Positions 16,353-25,131 of a stretch of DNA of 64,000 nt are shown one piece after another. Origin of the DNA: JBBEAM01 sp040882845 (GTDB lineage Bacteria; Pseudomonadota; Alphaproteobacteria; Kiloniellales; DSM-21159); assembly GCA_040882845.1 (NCBI GenBank), contig JBBEAM010000009.1, positions 186,001 through 250,000 of the forward strand, in the 5' to 3' direction. Each line of letters opens with the position of its first letter. The first letter of the stretch is position 1. Under the pieces are notes generated by a model. The model made no database searches. It saw only the letters and a program-made list of their open reading frames with translations, and was not told where the DNA came from. The position numbers and the translations under genes were made by a program.

Positions 16353-19013
16353 ATGACCAAACGCATGTTGATCGACGCCAGCCACCCGGAAGAAACCCGG
16401 GTGGTCGTCGTCAGTGGGAACCGCGTCGAGGAGTTCGACTACGAAATCGCCAGTAAGAAGTCCCTCAAGGGCAACATCTATCTGGCCAAGATCACCCGCG
16501 TAGAACCTTCCCTGCAGGCCGCCTTCGTCGACTACGGCGGCGGCCGTCACGGCTTCCTGCCGTTCAGCGAAATCCACCCGGATTACTACCGCATCCCGAT
16601 TGCCGACCGCGAAGCGCTGATCGCCGAGGAGGAAGACCTGCGCGCCGAGGAAGGCGAGGCTCCCTCGGAGAACGGCGACGCGATCCCGGAAAGCGCTCTC
16701 GACCGTGCCGATCAGCACGAGCGCGAGGAAGAGATCGCCGCCCAGATCGCCGCCGAGGACGAGGTCGCCACGGACACGGAGAACGGCGGCGAAGAGAACG
16801 GCGGCGAAGTCGAGGAGCTCGAGTCCGAAACCTCGGTCGACACCGTCGGCGGCGACGAGATCGAGGAAGCCCTGCGCCGGCGTGCCAAGCTGATGCGCAA
16901 ATACAAAATCCAGGAAGTGATCAAGCGCCGCCAGGTCCTTCTGGTCCAGGTGACCAAGGAGGAGCGCGGCACCAAGGGCGCGGCGCTGACCACCTATCTC
17001 TCGCTCGCCGGACGCTACTGCGTGCTGATGCCCAATACCGGCAAGGGCGGCGGCATCAGCCGCAAGATCGCCGTTGCTTCCGACCGCCGCCGGCTCAAGG
17101 AAGTCCTTGCCGAGATGGAAATCCCGCAGGGCATGGCGGTGATCGTGCGCACCGCGGGCTCGCAGCGCACCAAGGCGGAAATCCGCCGCGATTACGACTA
17201 TCTGCTGCGGCTGTGGGACGAGATCCGCACCACCACGCTGGAATCGACCGCGCCGAAGCTGATCCACGAAGAAGCCAACCTGATCAAGCGGGCGATCCGG
17301 GATCAGTACGCGCGGGACATGACCGAGGTGCTGGTCGAAGGCGAGGAAGGCCATAAGGCCGCCAAGGCCTTCATGAAGATGCTGATGCCGAGCCATGCCC
17401 GCCACGTCAAGCTCTACAAGGACGAGGCGATTCCCCTGATGCACAAGTATCAGGTCGAAAGCCAGCTCGAGGCGATGTACTCGACCCAGGTGCGCCTCAA
17501 GTCCGGCGGCTCGATCGTGCTCAATCAGACCGAGGCGCTGGTCGCCATCGACGTCAACTCGGGCAAGGCGACCAAGGAGCGCCATATCGAGGAGACGGCG
17601 CTGAAGACCAACCTCGAGGCGGCCGAGGAAGTCGGCCGGCAGCTTAGGCTGCGCGACCTCGCCGGTCTGATCGTCATCGATTTCATCGATATGGAGGAAT
17701 CGCGCCACAATCGCGACGTGGAGCGGCGCCTGAAGGAGGCTTTGAAGAGCGACCGGGCCCGTATTCAGCTTGGCCGGATCTCGCCTTTCGGCCTGCTCGA
17801 GCTGTCGCGCCAGCGGCTGCGCCCGAGCCTCTTCGAAACCTCCAACGAAGCCTGCCCGACCTGCGCCGGGACCGGATTCATCCGCTCCAAGGAGTCGACC
17901 TGCCTGCAGCTGCTGCGGGCCGTCACCGAAGAGGCGATCAAGGGCGGCGCGGAAAGCATTTCCCTGCGCCTTTCGACCGATCTGGCGCTCTATCTGCTCA
18001 ATGAGCATCGCACGCGCATCGCCGAGATCGAGGGGCGCTACGGCTTTGCCCTGCTGGTCAAGATCGACGATGAGCTCGGCCCATCGGACTTCGTCGTCGG
18101 CCGGGTCGATGCCGAGGGCCGGAGCCAGGAATCGCAGCCGCAGAGCGAGGCGAGGGAGCGGCCGAGCCAGCCGGTGCGCAGCGAGGACGACGGCGATCGT
18201 AAGCGCAGCCGCCGCGGCGGCCGACGCCGCAAGAAGGACGACGACTCCGAGATCGAGGCGAAGGAAGAAGCCGCGCCTGAGGAAAAGGGCGAGTCCGCGC
18301 CCCAGGCGGACGACGACGAACAGGACGACAAGAAGGGCGCCCGTCGCCGTCGCCGTGGCAAGCGTGGCGGCCGCCGCCGTTCCAAGCGGCGGGAGGAGTC
18401 CGAGGAGAACCCGCAGACGGCCCAGGAGGGGGAGCGCCAGGACGGCGCGCACCGGCACGGCCAGCCGCACGGCGACTCGTCGCAGGAGCAGCCTGACTCC
18501 GCCCCGCAGCAGGCCCCACAGCAGGCCGAGAAGCAGTCCGGAGAGTCTGCGGAGGATCGGGAAAGCCCGGCCGCGGACGGCCAGGACGACTCCGAAGCCA
18601 AGAGCGAAACCAAGAGCGGCCGGGGCCGCCGCCGCACGCCGCGTAAGAAGGCCGCCGCCAAGCAGGACGCCGCCGAACCCGATTCGGCCGAGACGGCAAA
18701 GGGCGAAACGGCAGAGAGCGAAACGGCGGATAAGCCGGAAAAGCCGAAGCGCAGCCGTAGCCGCAAGCCCAAGGCGAAACAGGACGACGCCAAAGAAGCG
18801 GAGAGCGAGTCCAAGGCGGAAGATAAACCGGAGCAGGATACTGCGGCGGCGCAGCCCACGGCAGCTGCCAACGAAGACCGCGCCCCCGCCAAGGCCGGGA
18901 GCGCAGAGGCCTCTCCCGCGCCGCAGCCCGCCGACAAAGCCGACAGCGGCAAGGACGACGAGAAGGACGGGCAGCCGAAACGCCGCGGCTGGTGGAACCG
19001 CGCCCTGGGCTAA
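16353..19013 (+). CDS. rne: Ribonuclease E
   Basis: RNase E is the main endonuclease of mRNA decay and rRNA processing and scaffolds the degradosome. The 886-residue protein has an S1 domain interrupted by an acidic insert (about residues 90-165), a catalytic DNase I-like domain with Asp400 (AIDVNSGKATK) and Asp443 (LIVIDFIDMEE), 43 residues apart as in E. coli Asp303/Asp346, and a zinc-link CPTCAGTG (Cys501, Cys504). The last 280 residues are low-complexity and alternate Arg/Lys-rich and Glu/Asp-rich blocks, ending RRGWWNRALG, a tail common in alphaproteobacterial RNase E. No membrane helix was seen. Confidence 0.96.
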   Translation: MTKRMLIDASHPEETRVVVVSGNRVEEFDYEIASKKSLKGNIYLAKITRVEPSLQAAFVDYGGGRHGFLPFSEIHPDYYRIPIADREALIAEEEDLRAEEGEAPSENGDAIPESALDRADQHEREEEIAAQIAAEDEVATDTENGGEENGGEVEELESETSVDTVGGDEIEEALRRRAKLMRKYKIQEVIKRRQVLLVQVTKEERGTKGAALTTYLSLAGRYCVLMPNTGKGGGISRKIAVASDRRRLKEVLAEMEIPQGMAVIVRTAGSQRTKAEIRRDYDYLLRLWDEIRTTTLESTAPKLIHEEANLIKRAIRDQYARDMTEVLVEGEEGHKAAKAFMKMLMPSHARHVKLYKDEAIPLMHKYQVESQLEAMYSTQVRLKSGGSIVLNQTEALVAIDVNSGKATKERHIEETALKTNLEAAEEVGRQLRLRDLAGLIVIDFIDMEESRHNRDVERRLKEALKSDRARIQLGRISPFGLLELSRQRLRPSLFETSNEACPTCAGTGFIRSKESTCLQLLRAVTEEAIKGGAESISLRLSTDLALYLLNEHRTRIAEIEGRYGFALLVKIDDELGPSDFVVGRVDAEGRSQESQPQSEARERPSQPVRSEDDGDRKRSRRGGRRRKKDDDSEIEAKEEAAPEEKGESAPQADDDEQDDKKGARRRRRGKRGGRRRSKRREESEENPQTAQEGERQDGAHRHGQPHGDSSQEQPDSAPQQAPQQAEKQSGESAEDRESPAADGQDDSEAKSETKSGRGRRRTPRKKAAAKQDAAEPDSAETAKGETAESETADKPEKPKRSRSRKPKAKQDDAKEAESESKAEDKPEQDTAAAQPTAAANEDRAPAKAGSAEASPAPQPADKADSGKDDEKDGQPKRRGWWNRALG

Positions 19014-19028
19014 GTCCCGGAAAGAAAA

Positions 19029-20204
19029 TTAAGCCGAGCGGCTGCTCTTGTCGCTCCCGCGAAGCCAATCGCCGAGGCGTTCCGTCGCCTCGGCGATTTC
19101 TTCATAGGGCCCTGCAAAGGAAAACCGCAGGAAGCGGTGGCCACGGGCCGGGTCGAAATCCACGCCCGGGGTTGTGGCGACGGAGATCTCCTGCAGCATG
19201 CGCCGGCAGAACCCCGGACTATCGTCGGTCAGCGCTGTGACATCGGCATAGACGTAGAAAGCGCCATCGGCCTGGGCCAAGCGGTCGAAGCCGGTCTTGG
19301 GCAGAGCCTCGAGAAGATGCGCGCGGCTGCGGCCATAGCCGGCGACGATGCGATCCAGCTCCTGCTTGCAGCCGAAAGCGGCGATTCCCGCCTCCTGCGA
19401 GATCGTCGGCGCCGAGATGAAGAGGTTCTGCGCCAGCCGCTCCACCGGCCGCACCGCAGCCTCGGGCAGGACCATCCAGCCGAGCCGCCAGCCGGTCATG
19501 CAGAAGTATTTGGAGAAGGAGTTGACGATTACCGCCTGGTCGGAGAACTCCAGGGCGCTGTGCGCTCGTTCGCCAAAGCTTAGCCCGTGATAGATCTCGT
19601 CCGAGATCAGCAGGATATCCCGCGCCGCGCAGTAGTCCGTCAGCGCACGCAGCTCGGCGGCGCCAAGCATCGTGCCGGTAGGGTTCGAGGGGCTGGCGAC
19701 GATCAGGCCGCAGACCGGCTCGTCGAGCGACTCGAGCAGTTCCGGTGTCGGCTGGAAACGGTGCTCCAGGTCGGTTTCCAGCAGCACCGGCTCGATGTCG
19801 AGCGCCGCCAGGATGTTGCGGTAGGCCGGATAGCCGGGCGCCGCCAGCGCCACCCTGTCCCCCGGCCCGAAAGCGGCCAGGAAGGACAGCAGGAAGCCGC
19901 CCGAGGATCCGGTCGTGACCGCGACGCGCTCCGGGTCGAGATCGACGCCATAGGCCTGCTGGTAATGGCCGGCGATGGCATGGCGCAGCTCCGGAATTCC
20001 GAGGGCGTCGGTGTAGCCGATCCGGCCCCGGTCGACCGCCGTGCGGGCGGCCTGGAGAACCGCTTCCGGGGCGCTGCTGCCCGGCTGGCCGACCTCGAGA
20101 TGCAGGACGTCCTCGCCCGCCGCTTCGCGCGCATTGGCCTCGCGCAGGACATCCATGACAATGAAGGGCGGGACATCGCCCCGCTGCGAGAGTTTGAACG
20201 CCAT
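19029..20204 (-). CDS. Pyridoxal-phosphate aminotransferase, class I/II
   Basis: A 391-residue fold-type I aminotransferase of the aspartate aminotransferase superfamily. The PLP lysine is Lys232 in VNSFSKYFCMTGWRLGW; SPSNPTGTM, SDEIYHGL and the substrate-carboxylate arginine near the end (RFLRFSFAG) are present. The frame stays open upstream but that part is the preceding gene in another frame; the chosen ATG lies five bases from the stop of the gamma-glutamyltransferase-like gene, implying an operon. The amino donor and acceptor cannot be told from sequence. It is convergent with rne, with 15 bases between. Confidence 0.9.
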   Translation of the reverse strand: MAFKLSQRGDVPPFIVMDVLREANAREAAGEDVLHLEVGQPGSSAPEAVLQAARTAVDRGRIGYTDALGIPELRHAIAGHYQQAYGVDLDPERVAVTTGSSGGFLLSFLAAFGPGDRVALAAPGYPAYRNILAALDIEPVLLETDLEHRFQPTPELLESLDEPVCGLIVASPSNPTGTMLGAAELRALTDYCAARDILLISDEIYHGLSFGERAHSALEFSDQAVIVNSFSKYFCMTGWRLGWMVLPEAAVRPVERLAQNLFISAPTISQEAGIAAFGCKQELDRIVAGYGRSRAHLLEALPKTGFDRLAQADGAFYVYADVTALTDDSPGFCRRMLQEISVATTPGVDFDPARGHRFLRFSFAGPYEEIAEATERLGDWLRGSDKSSRSA

Positions 20205-20208
20205 CGCT

Positions 20209-21867
20209 TTACTGCACCCGTACCGACAGACCGGCCCCGCGGGGGTCGGTGTTCGCCTCGCAGCGCTCGGTATCGTCGCGCAGTCCGCGCGGACAGTAGA
20301 AGGCGTTGACCCTGCCGAAGCCGGAAGATTCTCCCAGCTGGTGGCCACGCTCGCGCAGCGCGGCGCGCTGGTCTTCCGCAAGGCCGGGCTCATGGGCCAC
20401 CCCATCGGGCTGGCCGACATGCACCAGGCGCGGGGCAGCCACGGCTGCGTCCAGCGGCTCCTCCGCCTCGAAAACCTCGATCACGATCCGGGCGATATTT
20501 GCCGGCGCCGCAGGCCCGCCGCTGGCGGCGATGGCGAAGCTGAGACGGCCGGTGTTTTCGTTGCCGACCAGTGCCACGGGATAGGGCAGCCCGCCTCCGT
20601 TTTCCGGGCTCGGCGGCGGCGCGACGACGATGCCGGTGCCCGCCGCAGTCAAGCCGATGCCGAAAAGGTTGTTCATGCTGAAGGCGCAGGCGACGGCGTT
20701 GCCGTAGCGGTCGCCGACCACGAAGCCGGTGCCGTCGATGTCCAGGGGCAGACGCCTGGGCGGCGGACTGAGGCTCGCCGCAGGCGTGTTCTGATTGCCG
20801 CGGTAACCGTCGATCATCTGCTGGGCCCGGCTTTCCGCCAGCAGGTTCTCCAGCGGATCGCCGCTGCCGCCTCCGGCACTCAGCCAGGCGGTGCGGGCGG
20901 AAACCGCGCGCAGGCTGGCCTCGGCCAGCAGATGTGCGCGCTCCCCGGACCCGGCGGAGGCATAGCCCTCCTCCAGCAGCATACTGGCGATCTGCCCGCT
21001 CATCACGCCGCTGACCGACGGAGGCTGCGGCAGATAGAGCCGGTGATCGCCGAGCGCCGCAGAGGGCGCCGGCTTCTGCCGGTCGGGAAAGGCGTCCCGG
21101 ACTTCAGCCGGAGTGAGCGGTATGCCGATCTGGCTCAAGGCGTCCGCATAGCGCTCGGGAAAGGAGCCGCCATGCAGATAGCCCGCGCCCTGCAGGCGGA
21201 TGCCGCCGAGCACCCCGGCCAGTTCGCCCTGGGTCAGCTTGTCGCCTTCGGACAGCCGCCGCCCTCCCGGCAGGAAAATATCCGAGAATTCCTGATTGGG
21301 CCGCATGCCCCGGGCCACCGCGGCCTCGAGGTCGAGCAGCAGGGCGCGGCTGGCACGATGTCCCGAGCGCGCCATATTCTCGGCCGGAGCCACCAGTTCC
21401 TCCCAACGAACCGAGCCGCCGCTGGCGTGCAGCACCGCCATCGCGCGCGGCATCAAGGGCACCACCCCACCCGAGGCGGTGCCGTTGGCCGGAAAGACAA
21501 TCGACTCGGCGCCCTTGTCGGGTTGGTAGAAATGCAGGCAGGCGCCCCCAGCGCTCAGGCTGGCGCGTGACGGCAGGGTCACGGCAAGTCCGAAACTCAT
21601 CGCCACGGCGGCGTCGGCGGCAGTGCCGCCGCGGGTCAGCACTTCCACCCCGATGCGCACCGCGTTCGGCTCGTCGGCCGCGACGATGCCGGCGAAACCC
21701 TCCTCGACGAATCCGATATCGCCGATCTCAGGATCCGGGGTACAGGCCGCTACCGCGAGGCAGAGGGCGCCCGCCAGGGCAAGCCGGCCTGCCTTAAACC
21801 GGTCATCTTGGCGTGCTGAAGTCGCGGCATTGTCATCCCGCGCGCATTGATTGCGGCGGGAGAGCAC
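20209..21867 (-). CDS. Gamma-glutamyltransferase-like lipoprotein, probably inactive
   Basis: The fold is that of gamma-glutamyltranspeptidase: VEVLTRGGTAADAAVAMSFG near the start, GDRYGNAVACAFSMN, and VIEVFEAEEPLDAAVAAPRL near the end. A lipobox (LAVAAC, Cys42) predicts membrane anchoring. The self-cleavage nucleophile expected in a TTH-x-S motif is missing: the segment reads DGTGFVV, with Gly379 where the active Thr should be. The substrate-binding Arg of the REMAP-type motif and the Ser-Ser pair are also absent. The GTG start is the last possible before the lipobox and has no clear ribosome site. It probably heads an operon with the aminotransferase. Confidence 0.8.
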   Translation of the reverse strand: MLSRRNQCARDDNAATSARQDDRFKAGRLALAGALCLAVAACTPDPEIGDIGFVEEGFAGIVAADEPNAVRIGVEVLTRGGTAADAAVAMSFGLAVTLPSRASLSAGGACLHFYQPDKGAESIVFPANGTASGGVVPLMPRAMAVLHASGGSVRWEELVAPAENMARSGHRASRALLLDLEAAVARGMRPNQEFSDIFLPGGRRLSEGDKLTQGELAGVLGGIRLQGAGYLHGGSFPERYADALSQIGIPLTPAEVRDAFPDRQKPAPSAALGDHRLYLPQPPSVSGVMSGQIASMLLEEGYASAGSGERAHLLAEASLRAVSARTAWLSAGGGSGDPLENLLAESRAQQMIDGYRGNQNTPAASLSPPPRRLPLDIDGTGFVVGDRYGNAVACAFSMNNLFGIGLTAAGTGIVVAPPPSPENGGGLPYPVALVGNENTGRLSFAIAASGGPAAPANIARIVIEVFEAEEPLDAAVAAPRLVHVGQPDGVAHEPGLAEDQRAALRERGHQLGESSGFGRVNAFYCPRGLRDDTERCEANTDPRGAGLSVRVQ

Positions 21868-21937
21868 TCTAGGTTTTGCGTGACCGTCGCGGGTGCCCGG
21901 CTCGGCCGCTCTCGACCCAGAGTTCAGGATATTTGCC

Positions 21938-23302
21938 TTGCTAAGACGCACTCGTGCCATTTCAGCCGCCATGTTGGTGGTTGTTGCCGTCCTGCTGCCG
22001 GCCAGGGTGGAAGCGCAGGTGTCCCTGATTCGGGATGCCGAAATCGAAAATACCATTCGCGATTACGCCACGCCAATATTCCAGGCGGCGGGCATTACGC
22101 CAAGCAGCGTCGACATCTTCCTGATCAACGACAAAAGCCTGAATGCCTTCGTCACGCCGGGCATGCGGATGTTCATTAACACCGGCCTGCTGGCAAAGGC
22201 GGATAGTCCGCTTCAGGTGATCGGGGTGATCGCCCACGAAACCGGCCATATCGCCGCCGGCCACAACCTCGGCCGCCGCGACGAACTCGACCGGGCAGGC
22301 CTGACGGCGCTGGCCGCCTATCTGCTGGGCCTCGGCGCGGCGATTCTCAGTGGCGAACCCGGCCTTGGCCAGGCGGTGATCAGCGGCGGCGCCGATATCG
22401 CCTTGAAGGGCTTTCTCTCCTTTACCCGCGGGCAGGAGGCGGGCGCCGACCAGGCGGCGGCACGCTACCTCGAGGCCGCGCGACTGGACCCGACCGGGCT
22501 GCGCGACTTCTTCGAAGTTCTGAGCGACCAGATGGTCCTTCAGGGCATCAATCAGGACCCCTATCTGACGACGCATCCGCTGACCCAGGACCGGATCAAC
22601 TTCCTCAATCAGGCGGTGCAAGCGAGCCCCTACGCGGGCCAGGGCGTCAGCGACGCCCTGATCGTCAAGCACAAGCGCATGCAGGCCAAGCTGATCGGTT
22701 TCCTGGAGCCGGCCCAAAGCGTTTTCCGCACCTATCCCGAGGAGGACGACAGCCTCTATGCGCGCTACGCGCGCTCCATCGCCCACTACCGCCGCTCCGA
22801 CATCGACGCCGCGCTGCCGATCATCGACGGTCTGATCGCCGAGTACCCCAACGATCCCTATTTCCACGAGTTGCGCGGCCAGATGCTGTTCGAGCATCAG
22901 CAGATCGAGGAGGCCCTGCCCGCTTACCAGAAGGCCGTCGACCTGCTGCCGCGCGAAGCGCAGCTGCGGCTGCGGCTGGCGCAGGTGCAGCTGGCGCTGG
23001 AAACCCCCGAGCTGGTGCAGCCGGCACTCGACAACCTCTCCTACGTCCTCGCCGAGGAGCCGGACAGCGCGCGGGGCTGGCGGCTCGCCTCGGTGGCGCA
23101 CGCGCGCCTCGGCGACAAGGGCCAGACCCAGCTGGCCCTGGCCGAGATGAGCTTTGCCAAGGGGGCCTTTCGTGAGGCTGTGGGCCAGGCCCGCGCCGCG
23201 CAGAAAATCCTCGAGGAACATACCCCGGCCTGGCTGCGCGCCCAGGATTTGGAACAGTACGCCGAGCGGGAGTTCCGCCGCGAACAAGACCGCAAGAACT
23301 AG
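21938..23302 (+). CDS. M48 metallopeptidase with TPR repeats (BepA/YfgC-like)
   Basis: A periplasmic zinc protease of the BepA type, which in E. coli degrades or helps assemble outer-membrane proteins such as LptD. The zinc motif is HETGH in VIAHETGHIAAGHNLG, with the third ligand in GQEAGADQAAARYL; TPR helices fill roughly the last 170 residues. A signal peptide (LLRRTRAISAAML then VVVAVLLPARVEA-Q) is best formed from the TTG at 21938, which has AGGA 8 bases upstream; the frame extends to a GTG at 21893 without a ribosome site. It is followed by a dsbA-like gene after 35 bases, and is divergent from the GGT-like gene. Confidence 0.9.
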   Translation: MLRRTRAISAAMLVVVAVLLPARVEAQVSLIRDAEIENTIRDYATPIFQAAGITPSSVDIFLINDKSLNAFVTPGMRMFINTGLLAKADSPLQVIGVIAHETGHIAAGHNLGRRDELDRAGLTALAAYLLGLGAAILSGEPGLGQAVISGGADIALKGFLSFTRGQEAGADQAAARYLEAARLDPTGLRDFFEVLSDQMVLQGINQDPYLTTHPLTQDRINFLNQAVQASPYAGQGVSDALIVKHKRMQAKLIGFLEPAQSVFRTYPEEDDSLYARYARSIAHYRRSDIDAALPIIDGLIAEYPNDPYFHELRGQMLFEHQQIEEALPAYQKAVDLLPREAQLRLRLAQVQLALETPELVQPALDNLSYVLAEEPDSARGWRLASVAHARLGDKGQTQLALAEMSFAKGAFREAVGQARAAQKILEEHTPAWLRAQDLEQYAEREFRREQDRKN

Positions 23303-23337
23303 GAAGCGCGCGCCGCGCGCGCTACGGGAGACAAACA

Positions 23338-24120
23338 ATGTACGCTTTCGCACACCGCCTTCTGCGTGGCGCCGCCATTGGCGCAATGGCCGCCGCGCTT
23401 ACCGCCGCCCTCTTGCTGAGCATGCCGCAGGGCGCCGGCGCCCAGGACTCCGCGCCCTTTCCGCCGCAGGACAAGGCCGCCTTCGATGCCATGATCCGCG
23501 ACTATCTGCTGGAGCATCCTGAGGTGGTGGTCGAGGCGCTGGAGTCCTTTCAGCGCCGCGAACAGGCCCGTGCCACCGAACGGCAGACCCAGACTCTGCA
23601 AAGCGCCGATCTGCGCTACGACCCGGAATCTCCGGTGATCGGCAATCCGGACGGCGACGTGGTGATCGTCGAGTTCTTCGACTACCGCTGCCCCTATTGC
23701 AAGCAGGTGACCGAGCCTCTGCTCGAGGTCGTAAAGGAGGACGGCAATATCCGTCTGGTGATGAAGGAGCTCCCGATCCTCAGCGCAGAGTCTTACCTAG
23801 CCGCCCGCGCCGCCCTGGCGGCGGAGAAACAGGGCCGCTACGAGGATTTCCACTTCGCACTGATGACCGAGCCGGGAACCCTCAGCGAGGCGTCGATTTT
23901 CGCGGTTGCCAAGGATCTCGACTTGGATCTCGAGCGTCTGCGCCGCGACATGGACTCGCCGGAGGTGGCGGCCGCCCTGGATGACGTTTCCGAACTGGCA
24001 GACCGGCTTGGAATCCGCGGAACCCCTGCCTTCGTGATCGGCGACGAAATCATTCCCGGGGCGCTCTCCATCGATGCCATGCGCCAGAGGGTAGCCGAGG
24101 CGCGCGCGGGCGCAAGCTGA
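23338..24120 (+). CDS. DsbA-family thiol:disulfide oxidoreductase (periplasmic)
   Basis: A 260-residue exported thioredoxin-fold protein with signal peptide (cleavage near GAGAQ, residues 32-36), an N-terminal helical extension with LLEHPEVVVEALESFQ typical of the DsbA/ScsC/Com1 group, the active site Cys118-Pro-Tyr-Cys121, and the cis-proline GTPAFVIG. It should catalyse disulfide formation or isomerisation in the periplasm; the extension suggests possible oligomerisation as in ScsC (inference). GGGAGA precedes the ATG. It lies between the M48 peptidase and aroQ, an order common in alphaproteobacteria. Confidence 0.92.
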   Translation: MYAFAHRLLRGAAIGAMAAALTAALLLSMPQGAGAQDSAPFPPQDKAAFDAMIRDYLLEHPEVVVEALESFQRREQARATERQTQTLQSADLRYDPESPVIGNPDGDVVIVEFFDYRCPYCKQVTEPLLEVVKEDGNIRLVMKELPILSAESYLAARAALAAEKQGRYEDFHFALMTEPGTLSEASIFAVAKDLDLDLERLRRDMDSPEVAAALDDVSELADRLGIRGTPAFVIGDEIIPGALSIDAMRQRVAEARAGAS

Positions 24121-24203
24121 GGCGCCATTAGCGCTTTGCCCCTTCCCGCCCTTATGCTACCGCTAAAGTCCCGATAAACCACCGGCTTGGGGGAGGATTC
24201 AGG

Positions 24204-24662
24204 GTGGCGGCTGCACCCAAAGTGCTGATTCTGAACGGTCCGAACCTGAACCTGCTCGGTTCTCGGGAGCCTGCGGTCTATGGCCGCACAACCTTGGCCG
24301 ATATCGAAGCCGCCTGCCGCGCGCAGGCGGCGCAGCTCGGGCTCGGCGTCGATTTCCGGCAGTCCAACGCCGAAAACCAACTGATCGAGTGGATTCAGGG
24401 CGCGGCCGAGGATTTCGACGCCTTGATCCTCAACGCCGGCGCCTATACCCATACCTCCGTGGCGATACTCGACGCCCTGCAGGCAGTGGACCTGCCGCTG
24501 ATTGAGGTTCATCTTTCGAACATCTATAAGCGGGAAGCCTTCCGGCACCACTCCTATATCTCCCAGGCGGCCGACGGCGTGATCTGCGGACTGGGAATGG
24601 AAGGCTACCTTCTGGCGCTACGCGCGCTGGCCGGCAAGTTAGGCAGCGAACAGGAAGTTTGA
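24204..24662 (+). CDS. aroQ: 3-dehydroquinate dehydratase, type II
   Basis: A 152-residue enzyme of the shikimate pathway, converting 3-dehydroquinate to 3-dehydroshikimate. It shows LILNGPNLNLLGSREPAVYG at the N-terminus (catalytic loop Tyr and Arg), NAGAYTHTSVAILDAL and LIEVHLSNIYKREAFRHHSY. The start is GTG with GAGG upstream. Its stop TGA shares one base with the accB ATG, so translation of the two is coupled. Confidence 0.97.
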   Translation: MAAAPKVLILNGPNLNLLGSREPAVYGRTTLADIEAACRAQAAQLGLGVDFRQSNAENQLIEWIQGAAEDFDALILNAGAYTHTSVAILDALQAVDLPLIEVHLSNIYKREAFRHHSYISQAADGVICGLGMEGYLLALRALAGKLGSEQEV

Positions 24663-25114
24663 TGGCAAAATTTGAATTGGACGAAGAGGCCTTGCGAAAG
24701 ATCGCGGCTATTCTCGAGGAAACCGGTCTGACCGAGATCGAGGTCGAATCCGAAGGCCATCGCATCCGCGTCGCCAAGCAGAAGGCGCAGGCCGTGACCT
24801 ATAGCGAGCCAGCCCCGGCAGCCGGCCCGGCGGCTGCGCCGCAAGGCGGATCGGCACCCGCCAGTTCCGGCGGTGTGCCGCAGAATGCCGTCACCTCGCC
24901 GATGGTCGGCACAATCTATACCTGCCCGGAACCGGGCAAACCGCCTTTCGTCTCGGCCGGCGACCAGATCAAGGAAGGCCAGACCCTGCTGATCATTGAG
25001 GCGATGAAGGTGATGAACACCCTACCGGCGCCGCGCAGCGGCATCGTCAAGGAGGTCTTCGTCAGCGACGGCCAGCCGGTCGAGTTCGGCGAGCCCCTGA
25101 TGGTCATCGAGTAG
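24662..25114 (+). CDS. accB: Biotin carboxyl carrier protein of acetyl-CoA carboxylase
   Basis: A 150-residue BCCP. It has an N-terminal helical region, an Ala/Pro-rich flexible linker (about residues 47-72) and a C-terminal biotinyl domain with the biotinylated Lys116 in IEAMKVMNTLPAP. It carries the carboxyl group from biotin carboxylase to the carboxyltransferase in fatty acid synthesis. The start overlaps the aroQ stop, and accC follows 17 bases later. Confidence 0.97.
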   Translation: MAKFELDEEALRKIAAILEETGLTEIEVESEGHRIRVAKQKAQAVTYSEPAPAAGPAAAPQGGSAPASSGGVPQNAVTSPMVGTIYTCPEPGKPPFVSAGDQIKEGQTLLIIEAMKVMNTLPAPRSGIVKEVFVSDGQPVEFGEPLMVIE

Positions 25115-25131
25115 CCGGGACGGCCGCCCGG

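Noticed and set aside
16335..18470. 711-codon open frame antisense to rne
   Set aside because: It is the mirror of the highly biased rne coding sequence (GC-rich codons leave few stops); the product is a Leu/Arg/Asp-rich sequence with no recognisable domain, and the rne frame has catalytic motifs.
18120..19010. Repeats at the end of rne as a recombination hotspot
   Set aside because: The repetitiveness comes from low-complexity Lys/Arg/Glu-rich codons typical of RNase E tails, with no exact long repeats.
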